64,000 bases of DNA from Physcia stellaris (taxonomy: Eukaryota; Ascomycota; Lecanoromycetes; Caliciales; Physciaceae), in contig JABSSW010000032.1 in the NCBI GenBank assembly GCA_018902385.1, forward strand, positions 62,001 through 126,000, read 5' to 3'. The notes beneath the pieces were generated by a model. The model searched no databases. It had not been told where the DNA came from and saw only the letters and a program-made list of their open reading frames with translations. Both the position numbers and the translations under genes were made by a program. Positions 23,390 to 36,150 of this stretch are shown one piece after another (position 1 is the stretch's first letter; every line of letters starts with the position of its first letter).

Positions 23390-25260
23390 AAGACATGTCT
23401 GCAGTGCAGACGTACAATTGTTGAAATAAACTCATCATCAAAGACAATGTCAAGACGTTATTCTATTATAGACTAGCGTGCAAATTTTGTACAATAATTC
23501 ACATTCATCACATGTACGATAAATATTATTATCATGAATATAAGCACGTTGCATTTTACATATCTGTAACAAATTATGAATTCGACAATGTTTGTCAAAC
23601 ATCATTCGAATCGATTCATATTATTTTACAACGTTCAAACGTTAATTTCATGCATCGATCGAAAAATCTTTGATGAATTAAACGACGATCAAACTCGAAA
23701 ACATCAAATTGAATTCACAACGAGTTTATCGTCATTTAATGTCGTCAATAAAATGCATATTGTTTATTTTAACGATCGTCATTTAATTTTTCAAAAATTC
23801 AAAAAATCAACATCGACGTCGATCGATGAAAACGTTATTCATCGTTCAAACGAACGTCAAATTCGAACACACGATCGATCATTCGATTTCGATGAAAACG
23901 TTTTCAAAAAACACGAAATTTCACATACACGACTCGATAATTCAATGAATTCGTCATTGTTTCGAATCGATGTTTCGAATTCAATTGTTACGAAATGAAA
24001 AAAGAAAACAAATACGACATGAAATTTACACGTTTTACACGATTTCACGAATCACATACGTTTTATTTATTTTTTTTTCATTTATACGATTCAAATTTTC
24101 AAATTCAAATATCACAATGATTACGTCAAACATCATTCACAATTTTGTCGTTTTTATTTCAAAATCAAAACAATATTTCAATTGAAAAATCGACGTCAAA
24201 AACGATTTTCGAGTCAATCACGTTGAATAAACAATCAATTTATCAATAAAATCAATGTTTATCGTCGAATTTTTACACGACAAAAATATCGATTGAAATT
24301 TCATCGATACAAAAACGAAAATCAAATTCAAAAATTTCATCATCGTCGTCGAAAAACACGAACGAAATTTGAATAAATTTTTTTTTATTTGTTCAATGCA
24401 ATGAACGTCAATTATCGTTTTTTTATTATTGTCATAGCGAATTCAACATCATTGATTTATTGAACAAAAATAGCAAAACGTTTCAAAAAGAATATTTTCG
24501 TTTTTCTCGTCGATATCATTTTCGATTTCATTGATCGATTTGTCATTTTAACGAGCGTCGAATTTTACATCAAAATCGTCGAATCATTACACAATCAATT
24601 GATCATCGAAAAAATTGATTCGAAATTCATTGTCGACGTATTTTGTCAAAATATTTTGTTATTCAAAATGCACAAATTAATTTATTTCAATTATTTCGTG
24701 ATTCGTCAACGTGACGAATGAATTTTCGAAAACACAAATTTCATCGAAATCGAAATTTTTTTTTTGAATTTCGTTAAAATCATCATCGATACGATAACAA
24801 AATCAAATTCAATTGCATTGATCGTTGATCGTTTCGAAAAATTTAAACGTATTCGTTTCAATATATCAAAATTTGAATACATCGATTCTTTTTGCATCAA
24901 TCAAAAATGCATAAACAACGATTTTATCAAACATGATTTTGAAAAGTGCTATTATAATCATTCAAAAAGCGTTTTCAAAAAATGAATTGACAAAAACATG
25001 TTTGATCATTCATACGACAAAATTTTGAAAAAAATTCAAAATTCACAATAACAATCAACGTCGTTGATTGAATTTTGAAAACAAATTTTGTTCATTAATC
25101 ATTCAATTAACGATATGTTGTGATACACAAATTCGAACGTCAACATTCACGTGTGCAAAAATCGAAATTTTATACATTTTTTCATGTTTCACATCGAACA
25201 TATTGTAATTGCAAACAAAACTCGTTTCATATTTTCAAAAATGAAAAATCAATCGTTAAT
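23390..25260. repeat. second AT-rich, mutation-saturated block
   Basis: Very AT-rich with few CC/GG and CT/AG but many CA and CG, the same pattern as 1-1557. Plus-strand frames such as 23576-23998 and 24764-24985 are protein-like relics without a recognised domain. It is probably a decayed transposon. Edges are estimated from composition, and a milder AT-rich stretch continues to about 25750. Confidence 0.7.
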
Positions 25261-28200
25261 CATATACTCAAAGCATAAATGTAACTCTTCTTTGTAAAGA
25301 TCTATGTTTAGTCTTTCATTTCTGATTGATATCGAAATCAGATTTTCATCAAAGAGACTTTTTCACTCGAAACATTAAGTCGAGAAAGAAACGAACGAAA
25401 ACTCGAAGCTAATTCGAAAAAGCATGCTATGACTGTCTAATCAACTTACGTTAATCTGAATACTTTTATTGTTTGTCGTTTCTCTTATTCTTTTCTGATT
25501 ATGAAACACACAACAATTAGTCTAATAAATAAAACAGCACGAAAACGCTTAGATAACACAAATCAAGATCAATACAAGCATTCTGAAATCGATTTACTTC
25601 TAAATTCGAATTCACAGCTTATTGCATCATCTGAATACTTCAAATTCATCAAAATGAAAAGTATTTGAAAATGATAATGTTGCATTTTGTTGCGCAACGC
25701 TTTTTTATAACTAGCTAATTTTCATATATTTGCGCTTTTTTCGAAGCGCTTTTTTGTTTTTGAATCTCTTCGATATTTAAATCGAATTGTGTCAATATCG
25801 AGTCGAAATTGATTGATTCGATAACAGGCTCGCCAATTTGAATTGAGAGAGAAAGTGACGAAAAAGGCGAAACAGAAGAGAAGAAAGAAAATGAGTAGCC
25901 TTTCAAATCTTTAAGGCACAAATGAGCCACCTTTCCGCTGCCTGGCTCGAGTGTTTTCGCGGCTGAGTCGGAAATAACCGGCTCGAGAATGGGGGCTGTC
26001 ATTTCGAAAAGTTACGTTGAATAGCTTCTCCACTTCCGGACTTGATCTTATACATAGGGAGTTCTTTGCTGCTTCCACCAAATATACCAAAAATGCTTCC
26101 ATTGGATTTATCTCCATGACTTTAAGAGCCTTCTGGCGCCCGGGCACCGCTGAAGCCGGCATTGCGGCCGCCTCGAAGCTCGAACAAACTTACACTCTCT
26201 TAGGAGATTTCGCTCCACAAACCCAGTCGCAGAGGCCGGGAGAGTAGTCAGGCTCTGGAATCTGGTCTGGTGGGCCATGAAGGGCTCAACATGAGGCCTA
26301 CCGGTCGACCAGGCCTTCATTCTTCATTCTGCATGTTGAAGAGCTTAATCTACCATGTCTACTGCAGCATTGAGACACCTCACATCCCCGCAATGGAAGC
26401 TAAGCCCAATATCATGTCCCAAAGGTCCATCAGAGTATTCTTATGCCCAATCTTAAGCCCAATCGGAGACGGACGTGATTAGTCCACCTGCGAAAATGAC
26501 TTCCTGGGCATCCGCTGCTTCATCACAGGATGCCGGATTCCAATTATCATGATGAGCATAGTTTCGACACAGTGGAATGGTGAGTCCATATTGCCAACAC
26601 ACTTTTAAGTAAGAAGGGAGTTGACAGTACTATATTAGCCGACTTCTTCGGGACTCGTCTCCGCGCCAACTTGGGTTTACGTCGCGTAAAGTTGGGGCGT
26701 TGTACATCAGATCTTGGACAGTATGAGGAAAAGGGCTGCTGAGACCAACCGCCATCTTCACATCGTCAGAAGCGAAAGATTTTGCAGGTATTCAGTCCCA
26801 GCTCACGTAACTGGAGCTACCTAGTGTTTGTATCAATTTGCTGTTTGCGGTAATTTACATTGTTCCTCCAGCATTTGGATACAGGGTGATTCACTATTTC
26901 AGACTATCCTTCTTGTCCTCGTCGATGGGATTCACAGTCTCCACGGTCACAAATTTTCTGTCAGATGAGATATGACTGGCTCTCTCTCCGCTTTGACTTT
27001 GGCTCTGGCTTTGTCGATAGCGAGCGAGACATCTCACCGGAGGCTTCCTAGATCGACCAAAGTAGCCACTCCATCTCGGTGTCCCGTACAGCGTGGCTTA
27101 AAAACATCACTCTATCGACATCGATGCAGTCAGAGCGTGTATTGGCAGTGAATCTGACGAGTGTGAGATTCTAGCTCGCCATCGGAGCAATACCGATGAT
27201 TCACGTCAAATAAAAGGTGAAGTGAATTGGACCATGTCGGTATCAGCCTGCAAAAACAGAGGGTCATCCTCATGGAGCTTCCACCCCCCGGGCTTTCAAG
27301 CCCAGCTAGTAAGTCTCGTAGATGGATAGGTGACCCTCGTCTCAAAATGGGCGCAAGGGCACTCTGCCGGGCCTTTGAGGCATGGTATTGGACTCCGTTT
27401 CCATTGCCGGCATGTGAGGTGATGTGATTTGAAGCTCGTACTCCTATTGCGTAGAAGTCTTAAAGTTGCGCCATTCTTGCAGAGATGGATTAACGGGTCA
27501 GTCTGGAACAATGTCTATTGCCTGTATAAGTATCCTTAGCTCTCCAAAGGAATTTGATCTCATGGGTTATTGTACCACACAACTACTTTTCGGGTACACA
27601 AAGTCGGCGATTAGCGGAATCTTTGCTCATGTCTAAATTTCCACATATGATTTCGGGATTACAGCTTTCAGCGCCATTAAGTGATTGCCGTCATGATAAT
27701 CAAAACGATCAACGGTACGGGACTCGCCAAAGCCAAAGTACAGACTAGAAAATGGACAGCAATGTGACATCTCCATGATCGGGACTTCACTGTAGCCTGA
27801 TCTCTCGGGAATCCTGCAATGATATTGAGCAGATTCTCCACATGAATTCAGCCATCTCCGTCTTAGGAGTCAACAGAAAAGAATGATTCCATATAAGCCC
27901 GCCTTGGGACAAAGTTCGACTTTTAAAGTGACCTTTACACTGAATAGGTGCTCGTCTACATGCCTGCTACCACGTGTTCATATAATCTCAGTGTAACCAC
28001 AGCGACCAAGAATTCCAGTAATTTATCCCTGATCCACCGGTTAAAACCTCACTGCAGACATTGGCAGCAATGCTCATTATGCCCGACGTAGTCTTCGTGA
28101 CTTTGAATCTGGACCACAAGTTCAGTCAATCGTTCGTGATCGATGAAAGTAGTCTTGATAGACGTGATGAAAGCACTTACATGTTCAACTAGTGAAGAAT

Positions 28201-28480
28201 GATCCCCTTCAGTCCCTGGGATGACATGAACATCCGACTCGAGCAGGCAGCTCCCGTTCTCCTACTCCGCTTTACTCTCTCTCGCTCTCCTCCCAATACT
28301 ACCTCTTATCTCTCGTCGTCGCGCTGGTCGATTAAGACTCGACGATGAAACCATTTCGAACCAAACAGCGGAGAAATTTTCATCGTCTCTTAGCTCTCTG
28401 ATAGGCTACTTGAATTCCTCATCCTCTTGCCCTCGGCCTCGTCCATCACACCGCCACTTAGTCCTCGCTATCGAGCCAAC
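25261..28480. other. gene-poor region with coding relics
   Basis: No complete gene. Minus frames at 26162-25911 and 26002-25715 are short and unrecognised. On the minus strand near 27090-26900 a stretch reads RYRQSQSQSQSGERASHISSD and continues into a charged tail ending DEDKKDSLK. It resembles the cytoplasmic tail of fungal membrane proteins and may be the end of a decayed gene. A partial copy of the 350 bp repeat is at 26195-26315. Confidence 0.4.
26195..26315 (+). repeat. 350 bp repeat, partial copy 2
   Basis: About 120 bp similar to 35775-35880 (both contain CAGTCGCAGAGGC followed by AGTCAGG/AGCTAGG and a GGCC-rich end). The left part of the element is missing or unrecognisable. Confidence 0.55.
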
Positions 28481-28483
28481 AGA

Positions 28484-31158
28484 TCAGCCTTCATTGATGC
28501 GACAAGCCTCGGCCGAGGACTCGGCCGATTGTTCTACCGAGAGCATGGATATCTCAAGTGGTCCTATGTTCTGATAGGCCTGTTCCTTGGAGTATGACAT
28601 AGGGCCGATATGTGAGGTATGCCACCAAACATCTTTAAGTGTTCCGGGTCTCGAAGCGGTCTGGATGTGGCTCTTCGTGAGGTAAAGCGTCGATATATGA
28701 TTTGGTACCCAGACTTTAGTAGGAACATGACCGTGGAACAGATAACTTTCCCTGCGTGGTACGACCAAGGCAAGAGTGAGATTTAAGTGGATTGAATGCT
28801 CACACAATGATCTTGGTAGCATCAGTGATGGATCCCACAGGTGTCTCACATTTCCGAGTGATTATGGCGACATCAATGGTCCAGTACCTATGCGATTTGG
28901 GTGTACGAGGTCCGAAAGGTCTGCCCATAATGACGCGAAACAGTTGAGCCACCGTCAATAAAACGAGGAGAGAAGTGCGTTGTATGCGAGGAACGTACAC
29001 CGAAGCAGATTTTGCAGATTCGAGCCTTTTGGCGCTTATCAGTAGGCCAGAAGATTCTACCACAGAATAAGGCCGATGAATAAAGCGAAAGACGACTATC
29101 TCCGGTAGCTATGTGTCCTCCTTCTTTATCGAACTCTTGTTCTGCAAGGCCGATATGTAAGATGATTGCATAGTCTTCTCTTTAGAAGCGAGATCTTTTG
29201 ACCTCAAGCCGTGTACTCCTGAACTGCTATACGGTCTCTCACTGTTGTACACCATTGTAGCAGGCTCACTGAAGTCACGATACTGCGAGCTCGCTTCGCT
29301 TGCTTCTTCGAATATAGAGCTTTTGATCTCCTCCAACTCTTCAGCACGCTCCTGTACCGTCCAAGTATGACTGTCTTTTCCTCTCTTTGTCCACTCGTAC
29401 TCTCCTTAAGGTAAACGAAGGTATGGGGCGGTAGGAATAAATATCGAGATTGCCGTAAAGGAATGGGTGAAACCAGAGCAGGCAAAGGTGGGAACCCTAC
29501 AAATTACAATCTCTCAAATTAGTGACTTCTAGTAGGGTCAATATCTTACAGAAGTAAGGCGGAGAGGAGGTACATGCCGTTCAAAGATATACTGGGTATT
29601 CCATGTTCTCCAATCCAGAGGCGTTTGGCATCGGTCATTTTCGAGGCCAATATGTGGTAGAACGCCCTTAATAATGTCTGCAGATAGCAGTTGAATGTGA
29701 GACCTCCCATAATCGAATGAGCGAGACCAACGCCGAAGATTGGCGCAAGGATAGACTCTCTGAGGTCCTCCGATTTGAAGTCTCTAGAAGCAGGTGAGAC
29801 CATTGCATGGGGATACGACATAATGCGGATTGGTGAGATCCCAGAACTATGCGAACTGCGCTTACTAAGGGCACGCGGAGACGACGGCATATTCTATTAT
29901 GGCTGAACGCCCAATGACTTCACCTTCCCAAATGGCATGGGAACAAGTCGTATCACGGTGTGATGGGGCTTGGATGGAAGGAGACGGCGTAGGCATATGT
30001 AGCGGCAACTGACTGCTGGCTGTGATATGATATTGTATGCCGAACCGTGTGTCGCAACCGGGAGACGAGAGGGCTTCGGTGCACTGATTGGCCATGATAC
30101 TATTGCTGCCGAGAAAAACTGTTTCCTTGGTGCTGCGACCGACATAAACACCGACAAAGATCCTGCATCCTTGACTCGTATAGCAACAATCCGTACACCA
30201 TCCGAGCGGTTGCGTACGATTCGAGTTGTAGAAAACGAGAGAGGTGACAGTTCCGGTGAGCAGATGACTGATTGAGGTGGTGTAGGAGGTGAGAGTAAGA
30301 TTGAATATGGAAGCGAAGCAGTTGGAGCAGGAGGAGTAGGCGATACTGAGTACAAATCTTGCGGCGCCCGCAGCTGGTGAAACCCTCTGTTGGTGTCTGA
30401 GTAGTCTGTTATTTGACCGATTTGTTCGCTTCTTGCTTGAGCTTGATCTCTGGCTTCAATTGGAGCTTTATCAGGGGTTTACACCTTCATGCAGATACAT
30501 GCCATTAAGCGTCTCATAATCTCTTGTGTATGAGTGGCCTTCCTGAACGTGGTCGCACAGAATAGATAACCGGAAGGTGGAGTAGGTTCCGAAGAAAATG
30601 CGGCAATCGAAATGAGAGCAGAGGATTTGGAGTTCGCAGATGTAGGGATAGAGGCAGCCATTTTGACTGTACTGTAGGATTCGCGAAGGGCGGGTGCGAA
30701 AGGGAGTGGTATGACATATGAGCTCGGAGAACAGGCGAGGATTCCAAGGCTGCCTGTTTCGAGAGGTTCAAGCGTTAAGATATGGAATAATTGAGAGTGG
30801 TACTGGATGCTGCTGATGAAAGTGAAACCAATACTGAATAGCACCGAGTCTGTAAGCTAAGGTATTGAGCGTGTAAGGTAGCAAGATATCTGTGCGGCGA
30901 GTGCAGGTTCAGATCTGGCGTTGACTGGGGTGGACAAAGACTCCGAGTCGTCTTTTGCATATAACTATCGCGATAGTACTCGGTTTTCCACAATGACTGG
31001 ATCGTTGGAATGCGCTGACTCTGCGATGTAATTTGAGCCAGGAAAGTGATAATCATATCGAATGCTTGGAAGGTGTGCAAAAAGTGAAACGAATGTAAGA
31101 CGCCGAAGCGATTTTGATGTTCCGTCCCTAAAGAGCCATAGGGCAAAATTGTACACAT
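28484..31158 (-). pseudogene. possible decayed multi-exon membrane protein gene
   Basis: Several minus-strand frames follow one another: 31158-30775, 30844-30479, 30355-29897, 29890-29546, 29485-29109, 29063-28800 and 28849-28484. Some look coding, for example IFGVGLAHSIMGGLTFNCYL near 29760-29700 (a membrane-like helix) and SSIFEEASEASSQYRDFSEP near 29310. I could not chain them with convincing splice sites and recognise no family. It may be one or two degenerate genes or partly spurious frames. Confidence 0.25.
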
Positions 31159-31884
31159 TCTGAAGATAAGACTTCCGGGGCAGGAGAGCGGATACCTTAG
31201 TCAGTACAGACGGGTTGATTCTCTAGAACTTCAGCAGTGCTGGAGTTCGAGTCCACGAAAGCCCTTCATCTTAGATGAATCGGCCCCTGTGATGTCTTCT
31301 GGCCTGTTACGCCAATGGCCAGTTTGTTGCCGCGTGATACTTGCTATTTAGTTTTGCAGGATTTTAGTTCTGTTCTGAGAGTCACTACAACGAAATCCCC
31401 CATTCAATAATGTAAGCAATTCATGGCTCAGACCAACTGGCAGTGCGGCCCGGCTCCGGTCAAGAATTTCAGTATCTAGGGCAACCAGGGTTGAAATACC
31501 AGGCCGATTACATCCTGGGACGAGGAGTCTAATCGGACTGCCCGCAAGTTCACACCTCGAATATCGAATGCGGATGTGAAAAAGAATCGAATGATATTGA
31601 TGGAGAAGAAAGAGAAGGAGTATGGTGTATTTATAGTAAAAAAAAAAGATTTTGCTTTCGTTGACTCCGAAACGTGCCGGTCAGGCATACACCAAAACTC
31701 CACAACAAGAATATCAGTCAATAAGGCTCGTCTGTTCCTACCCCTGCTCTCTTTCCTTTCAGAACTACCCTTATCTCTCTCTGTAACCCTGCTCGATCCC
31801 GCTCTGAGTCCGATCAAGCACGGTTCCGGCTCGCACGCCAATCGGGTCATAAATTGCCAAGGACACTATCTATGGCAACCACAC

Positions 31885-32000
31885 CTGCCAATCGACGCTG
31901 TCCGTAAGCAGAGGGTGACGGACGGACCTGATAAATCCCATGGGAGACAAGTTGAAGAAAAGACTGTTGCTGAGGCGACAGTAAAGCGGCCATACAAACA
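31885..32000 (+). pseudogene. relic of a helicase 3' coding end
   Basis: Aligns with the coiled-coil-coding end of helicase 1 (about 19910-20020). Both contain AAGCAGAGGGTGA and, about 40 bp on, GAAGAAAAGACTG followed by TTGAGGCT or TTGCTGAGG. Translated, KQRVTDGPDKSHGRQVEEKT corresponds to KQRVIDKADQILRETAEEKT. It shows that a third copy once existed or that fragments were scattered. Confidence 0.55.
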
Positions 32001-32064
32001 GCTATACCAGGGAGCAAGCCCAGGCCCATCTCTGGTGGAATGAATAGTCTGGCTAACCAACAAC

Positions 32065-32165
32065 CTATAGAGTAAAGCATGAGGCGGAATTACACTGGGG
32101 ACCGGCCCACAGAAGTATCGAAGGCAACGAAAAGGCGGATGTTGCAGCCAAGCAGGCCATGGGCT
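32065..32165 (+). pseudogene. LINE-type RNase H relic
   Basis: Reads AELHWGPAHRSIEGNEKADV followed by AAKQA. This matches the conserved W-x-P-[GA]-H-x-G-x-x-GNExAD-x-xAK end of the RNase H domain of I/Tad-type non-LTR elements. A stop follows directly. Nothing else of a LINE is recognisable nearby. Confidence 0.6.
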
Positions 32166-32559
32166 GAAGGTTGAAGGGGTGAGGCGGTAGACAAACAGAG
32201 GTGGATACAGATCGCACATCAGATCAAGCGAAGGTACAGAAGGCATCCTCCAGCATTTGCACAAGACAACCCCCATTGAGCCCTTAAATTGTCTGGAGAC
32301 ATTTGCTGAAAACACACACATTCACATACCAAAGCAATCCCTCCTCTTCGATTTTCATCAGACAAGAATGACCGAAAAGAATACAGGGCAATCTAGGCAC
32401 GAACGTTATTGCAGCGGGAGAGGAGGAGTCGATTTTCTGTTGGAGTGTGACTCAGTCATAAGGAAACATTAATTGAGACAAGGTGATCTTCTACGCAATA
32501 ATGATCTGCTTGGCAACTTTCTTCGAATTTCGAAAAACCCCCCAATTCAAGGCGTCGAC

Positions 32560-33595
32560 CGTTCAGGTGATGTTCTCGCCATGACGCACAGGAGTACTGT
32601 TATCAATGACGTATTGGCAGCTTTGTGCTGTGCAGGTAAAACAGATTGCCAGTACTTGAACGCCGGTGTTTCTGGTAAATAGGAAAGTGTAAATCCCCCG
32701 CCCGACGTGCTCGAAACTGTGATGTCTCCGTTCGGCTCACAATATCCAAGCAGCTGTTCACAGTTGAGGCTGATCTCCAGATTACCTTCCACACCAGGCC
32801 ATCGATGACTACGACTTTGGAGTTGAGGGGGTGGATCCAGTAGACGTATTTGCAAAATGACGGAATCTCCTGAGTGATGAATCTGGAACCGTATCCGCCA
32901 TTGGAGCATTAGCTCACGGCTGAAGAACTGGATAAATCAGGTCAGTGGGTTTTCATAGCGGTCCCAGGATGCTTTGGGTACCCACGCGTAGACATTATCA
33001 TTAGCATCCCCAAGGACGGAGGCGCAAGGTAAGATGGGGCGTGAAGACCCAAGGCCATGGGCAGGGATTTGGATGCGGCATTAGAATTTTCGAAGCCTCT
33101 ATTTCTGATGAGCTCCATTGATTGGACCGTGGTGTAATAGTTGAAGTTGGGGAAGTCTTTGGCGAGGTCGTTGGCGATATCGTGATGAGATAGAAGCGTC
33201 CGGAAGACACGCGAGGTGGGATATCCCATGGTCTGGTAATAAGTGGTGCTAATTTCTAGGATACACCGACAGATGTACGATTACCCAGCTTGGGACGAAA
33301 TCAAAAGATGATGTTGTCTTCATGTCATTTGTTTATTGTCTTCATGTCCTCTTCATATGCTTTGTGCCAAACACGGGTAAGCGTGTTATCATATTGGTTG
33401 TATCGATGGGCGATGAATGGGAGGCAAGCTTAGCGCCACACCAGACCATGGGATAGAGGTTCAATGATCGTCTTAAGGTGTAAGTACTACAGAAAGGTCC
33501 AGCTTTGGCGGCGTCTGTCTGGACAGCTCGGAGGACGTTGTCGGCGGTGCAAGCTTCAGCCAATGGTGCAATCAAGGATGTGAAAGTATCCATGG
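32560..33595 (-). pseudogene. inverted, broken copy of the secreted protein gene
   Basis: The minus strand starts MDTFTSLIAPLAEACTADNV followed by LRAVQTDAAKAGPFCSTYTL, matching the beginning of the 13478 gene. The MITE at 33226-33451 then interrupts it. It resumes near 33130 (ELIRNRGFENSN) and keeps the same GTGGGTACCC donor and TATYCAG acceptor around 32990-32935, but stops and frameshifts follow (TAA soon after the junction). The Thr/Pro repeat region is missing. This is a dead paralogue in opposite orientation to the first, head to head with helicase 2. Confidence 0.7.
33226..33451 (+). mobile_element. MITE copy 3
   Basis: 226 bp, best preserved copy. Ends are TCCCATGGTCTGGTAATAAG and the matching TTAGCGCCACACCAGACCAT plus GGGA, and the flanks read TA on both sides (GGATA before, TAGAG after). 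A TA duplication and a short non-coding body suggest a Tc1/mariner-type MITE. It sits inside the broken secreted-protein copy. Confidence 0.78.
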
Positions 33596-35583
33596 CTGTT
33601 ATGTAATTGGGGCAACCGGAAACCAGCGAATTCAATAAGCGTATTACACGCTCACGCAAAGTACGCGGACGCGCCAGATTGCGGAATATGCCGTGATAGG
33701 GTTAGTGTGCGGAAGATGCCGTGATAGGTTAGCGTATGGGGCCCGCACAAGGTAAATAAATGTAGCCGAGCTCCAGCTCTCCTTCCCTCTCCTTATGCGC
33801 TCAATGATTCTTGCACTTGTCGGAACATTGGCTAAGGTGCATATTCGAACGCTCCGACTTGTGCGGAGCTTCACTTCATCTTCCAGATCTCTGACTAGTG
33901 CAGAGACTGATTTTTCCAACCTCCAGCTGCTTGGCTAGTACAGGCACTGATCTTCTCACTTCACTCTCGATACCTTACCTCCCACCTCTCTCTCTCATTA
34001 TATTCACCTCACTTGCCACCTCTCTCCCTCCTCACTTCATACTCACTTCCTACTCACCTTCCTCACAGGGCTCACTCTTGCTTGCGGGTCTGGGCAGAGT
34101 GAGCCCATAGTCAACAAACAGCCGTTCCGAAACCTCGCTGGGCAACCGCATCAAGATGGCATCAGCTTCATCATCCAAGAAAGTCGCGGCTCCGAAGATG
34201 CCACAATCACACCTTTTCGAATCAGGACATATGTCATACGCCGTCAAAGGGGCGGACCTCGTGCTCGATGAAAGCTGGGTCTCACTTGAGACCGTTGCTG
34301 GGTAAGTAGCTCTTTTCCTTATCATCAGTTTGACATTGCTAACTCCAAGCGTTTTAACAGGCTTCCCAAAGACGCCAATGTTGGCCCCGTCGAATTCGAC
34401 TACAACATTAAGATATGTCAAAAGACGAAGACGGCAAAATGCACTCTGGAGCTCGGTCCTCAGCAATACACTGATCCAATGGTCACTCCAGGTGCACAAG
34501 CATTCGACTCTGTGAGGGTCATATTCAAGTGCACGGGGCCCCACAACCTCCAATTGGAAGGTGATGCTGCCCGGGAGTTGCCCCTTGCTAAACTGTGTGG
34601 TGACGCCCTCGCCTTCGAACACGTTCGACTGGCGGTCTTGTTCAGGAAGATCAAGCCAAAAAATAGCGACGTCCCCAAAGTTATAATCGGTCAGTTGAGG
34701 ACCTTTCTTACCGGTAATGTCACCCTTGACATTCAAAACCCGTGGAATACGATCCTCACCACCGATCGTAATGCGTTGTGGGCTGAGTCCGAAGCCCAAC
34801 AAAGCCAATTGGGTTTGTTCAAGGACTGTGTAATTAAGACAAAGGCCGGTCGAAGGAACAAGTCTGTCATTGTAGAAGTCTTCCCCGCCGCATCAAAGGT
34901 AACACAGAAGGATGACGAGGTCACTCCAGTCGACCATGACAAGAAGGTTGGCCTTAGCTACTGGATCAAAAACGCTCCGAGCCTGTTCCCAACCGATGAC
35001 GAAACCATGGCAAAGCACAAAGTATTCGGCACTCGAACAGAAGGATGGGAGCTGGTCGTCATTCGAAATATCGAGAATTCGCCTGCCCTCATGGTTGGCA
35101 CGATCAGCAATACCTTCAGCCAGGGTGGAATCCAGGCCTTTATAAATAGGGAGGAGTCGGGCGTATCATTGGAGCCCATATTCAATGACATTCAAGGGTA
35201 TCGTTCACTACTTGCTCAAGGCTACAACCTCGTCCAAGGCTGACTTTCTCTAGCGAACGAGCACGTGGGGCCATGGCCAGTTACGGCGCAGTCCTCGACG
35301 AGGACTTCAAAAACTCAAAGGCTTCTTCGTTGATCCCAATAAGGAACGGCCTAGAACACAACTCCCCGCCTATACCCTCTTCAGCAACCTCAAGTGTAAT
35401 GAAGAGGAGAACCAGCTGGAGCTCGTGGTCAAGTCAGATATACCTGCTGATATTCGAGACAAACTCAACGACACCCAGCTTGATGCGCTCGTGCAAGCTC
35501 TGGGCCATAAAGCATCCGTTTGTCAGGTAAGTCACATAGCGTTTTGTCTTATCTTTTGAAGTTCGTCCAGGCTAGACATGGGT

Positions 35584-35933
35584 GCTAATGCAGGAATGAT
35601 GAAATGAAAGGGGCTTGGAGAGGCCGACCTCCTTGCAAATTAGGAGGTCAATGCCCCATTCATTCCATTCCCCATCTTTCGTCTTTTCAATTCCCACTCA
35701 CCCACGTCTTGTTTTTAGCCTCCTTCGGCGTTTTCACCTCCTTTGTAGACCTTTTCTTCTCTTTTCTAGAAATTCTTCGCTCCATAATCCAGTCGCAGAG
35801 GCAGAGGGAGTAGCTAGGCTCTGAAAGCTGCTCTGCTGGGCCACTTTGCTCAGCGGGGGTCACCTACAGACCGGCCATGCCCAAAACACTAAGGGTTTTG
35901 CGCATAGCAATGAAGGAAGTACGCAGCATTAGC
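35584..35933 (+). repeat. 350 bp short-TIR repeat, copy 3, in helicase 2 intron
   Basis: Bounded by GCTAATGC and GCATTAGC, inverted relative to 14531-14882. It lies within the intron 35527-36251 and is immediately followed by a MITE copy. Confidence 0.7.
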
Positions 35934-35944
35934 GGTTCAATTTT

Positions 35945-36150
35945 TGCATATACCCCAACAGACCTCCGATTACCAGACTTAGGGCGGAAGCAGAAGATGA
36001 TGTTTCCTTCATGTCATCTTCATACTGCCTTCATTTCATCTTCATATACTTTGTGCCAAAGACGGGTGGGTACCTGTCTTCGCATACTGGCTGTAATAGT
36101 GTCGTTGCGCCCAGGGCAACCTTGAAGGTCCATCAGACCAGACCAGGCAA
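35945..36150 (+). mobile_element. diverged MITE copy in helicase 2 intron
   Basis: Shares the MITE interior (GATTACCAGACTT, AGAAGATGATGT, CTTCATGTCATCTTCATA, ACTTTGTGCCAAAGACGGGT). Ends are worn. It is the same family that sits in intron 1 of helicase 1. Confidence 0.6.

Larger units (their letters stand above)
31159..32545. other. relic-rich intergenic region
   Basis: Holds a relic of the helicase 3' end (31885-32000) and a LINE RNase H relic (32065-32165), annotated separately. The remainder shows only short frames, including 31850-31476 minus, which I cannot support as genes. Confidence 0.45.

Noticed and set aside
24830-24985. FEYIDSFCINQKCINNDF looks like the WIDxxCINQ motif of HET domains
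   Set aside because: It lies in a mutation-saturated AT-rich block; nothing before or after fits a HET domain and the Trp is absent. Probably chance.
31180-31260. tRNA-like stretch with a GAGTTCGAGTCC B-box and a loose A-box
   Set aside because: The acceptor stem and anticodon stem do not pair and the T stem is imperfect. At most a worn tRNA-derived SINE head; not called.
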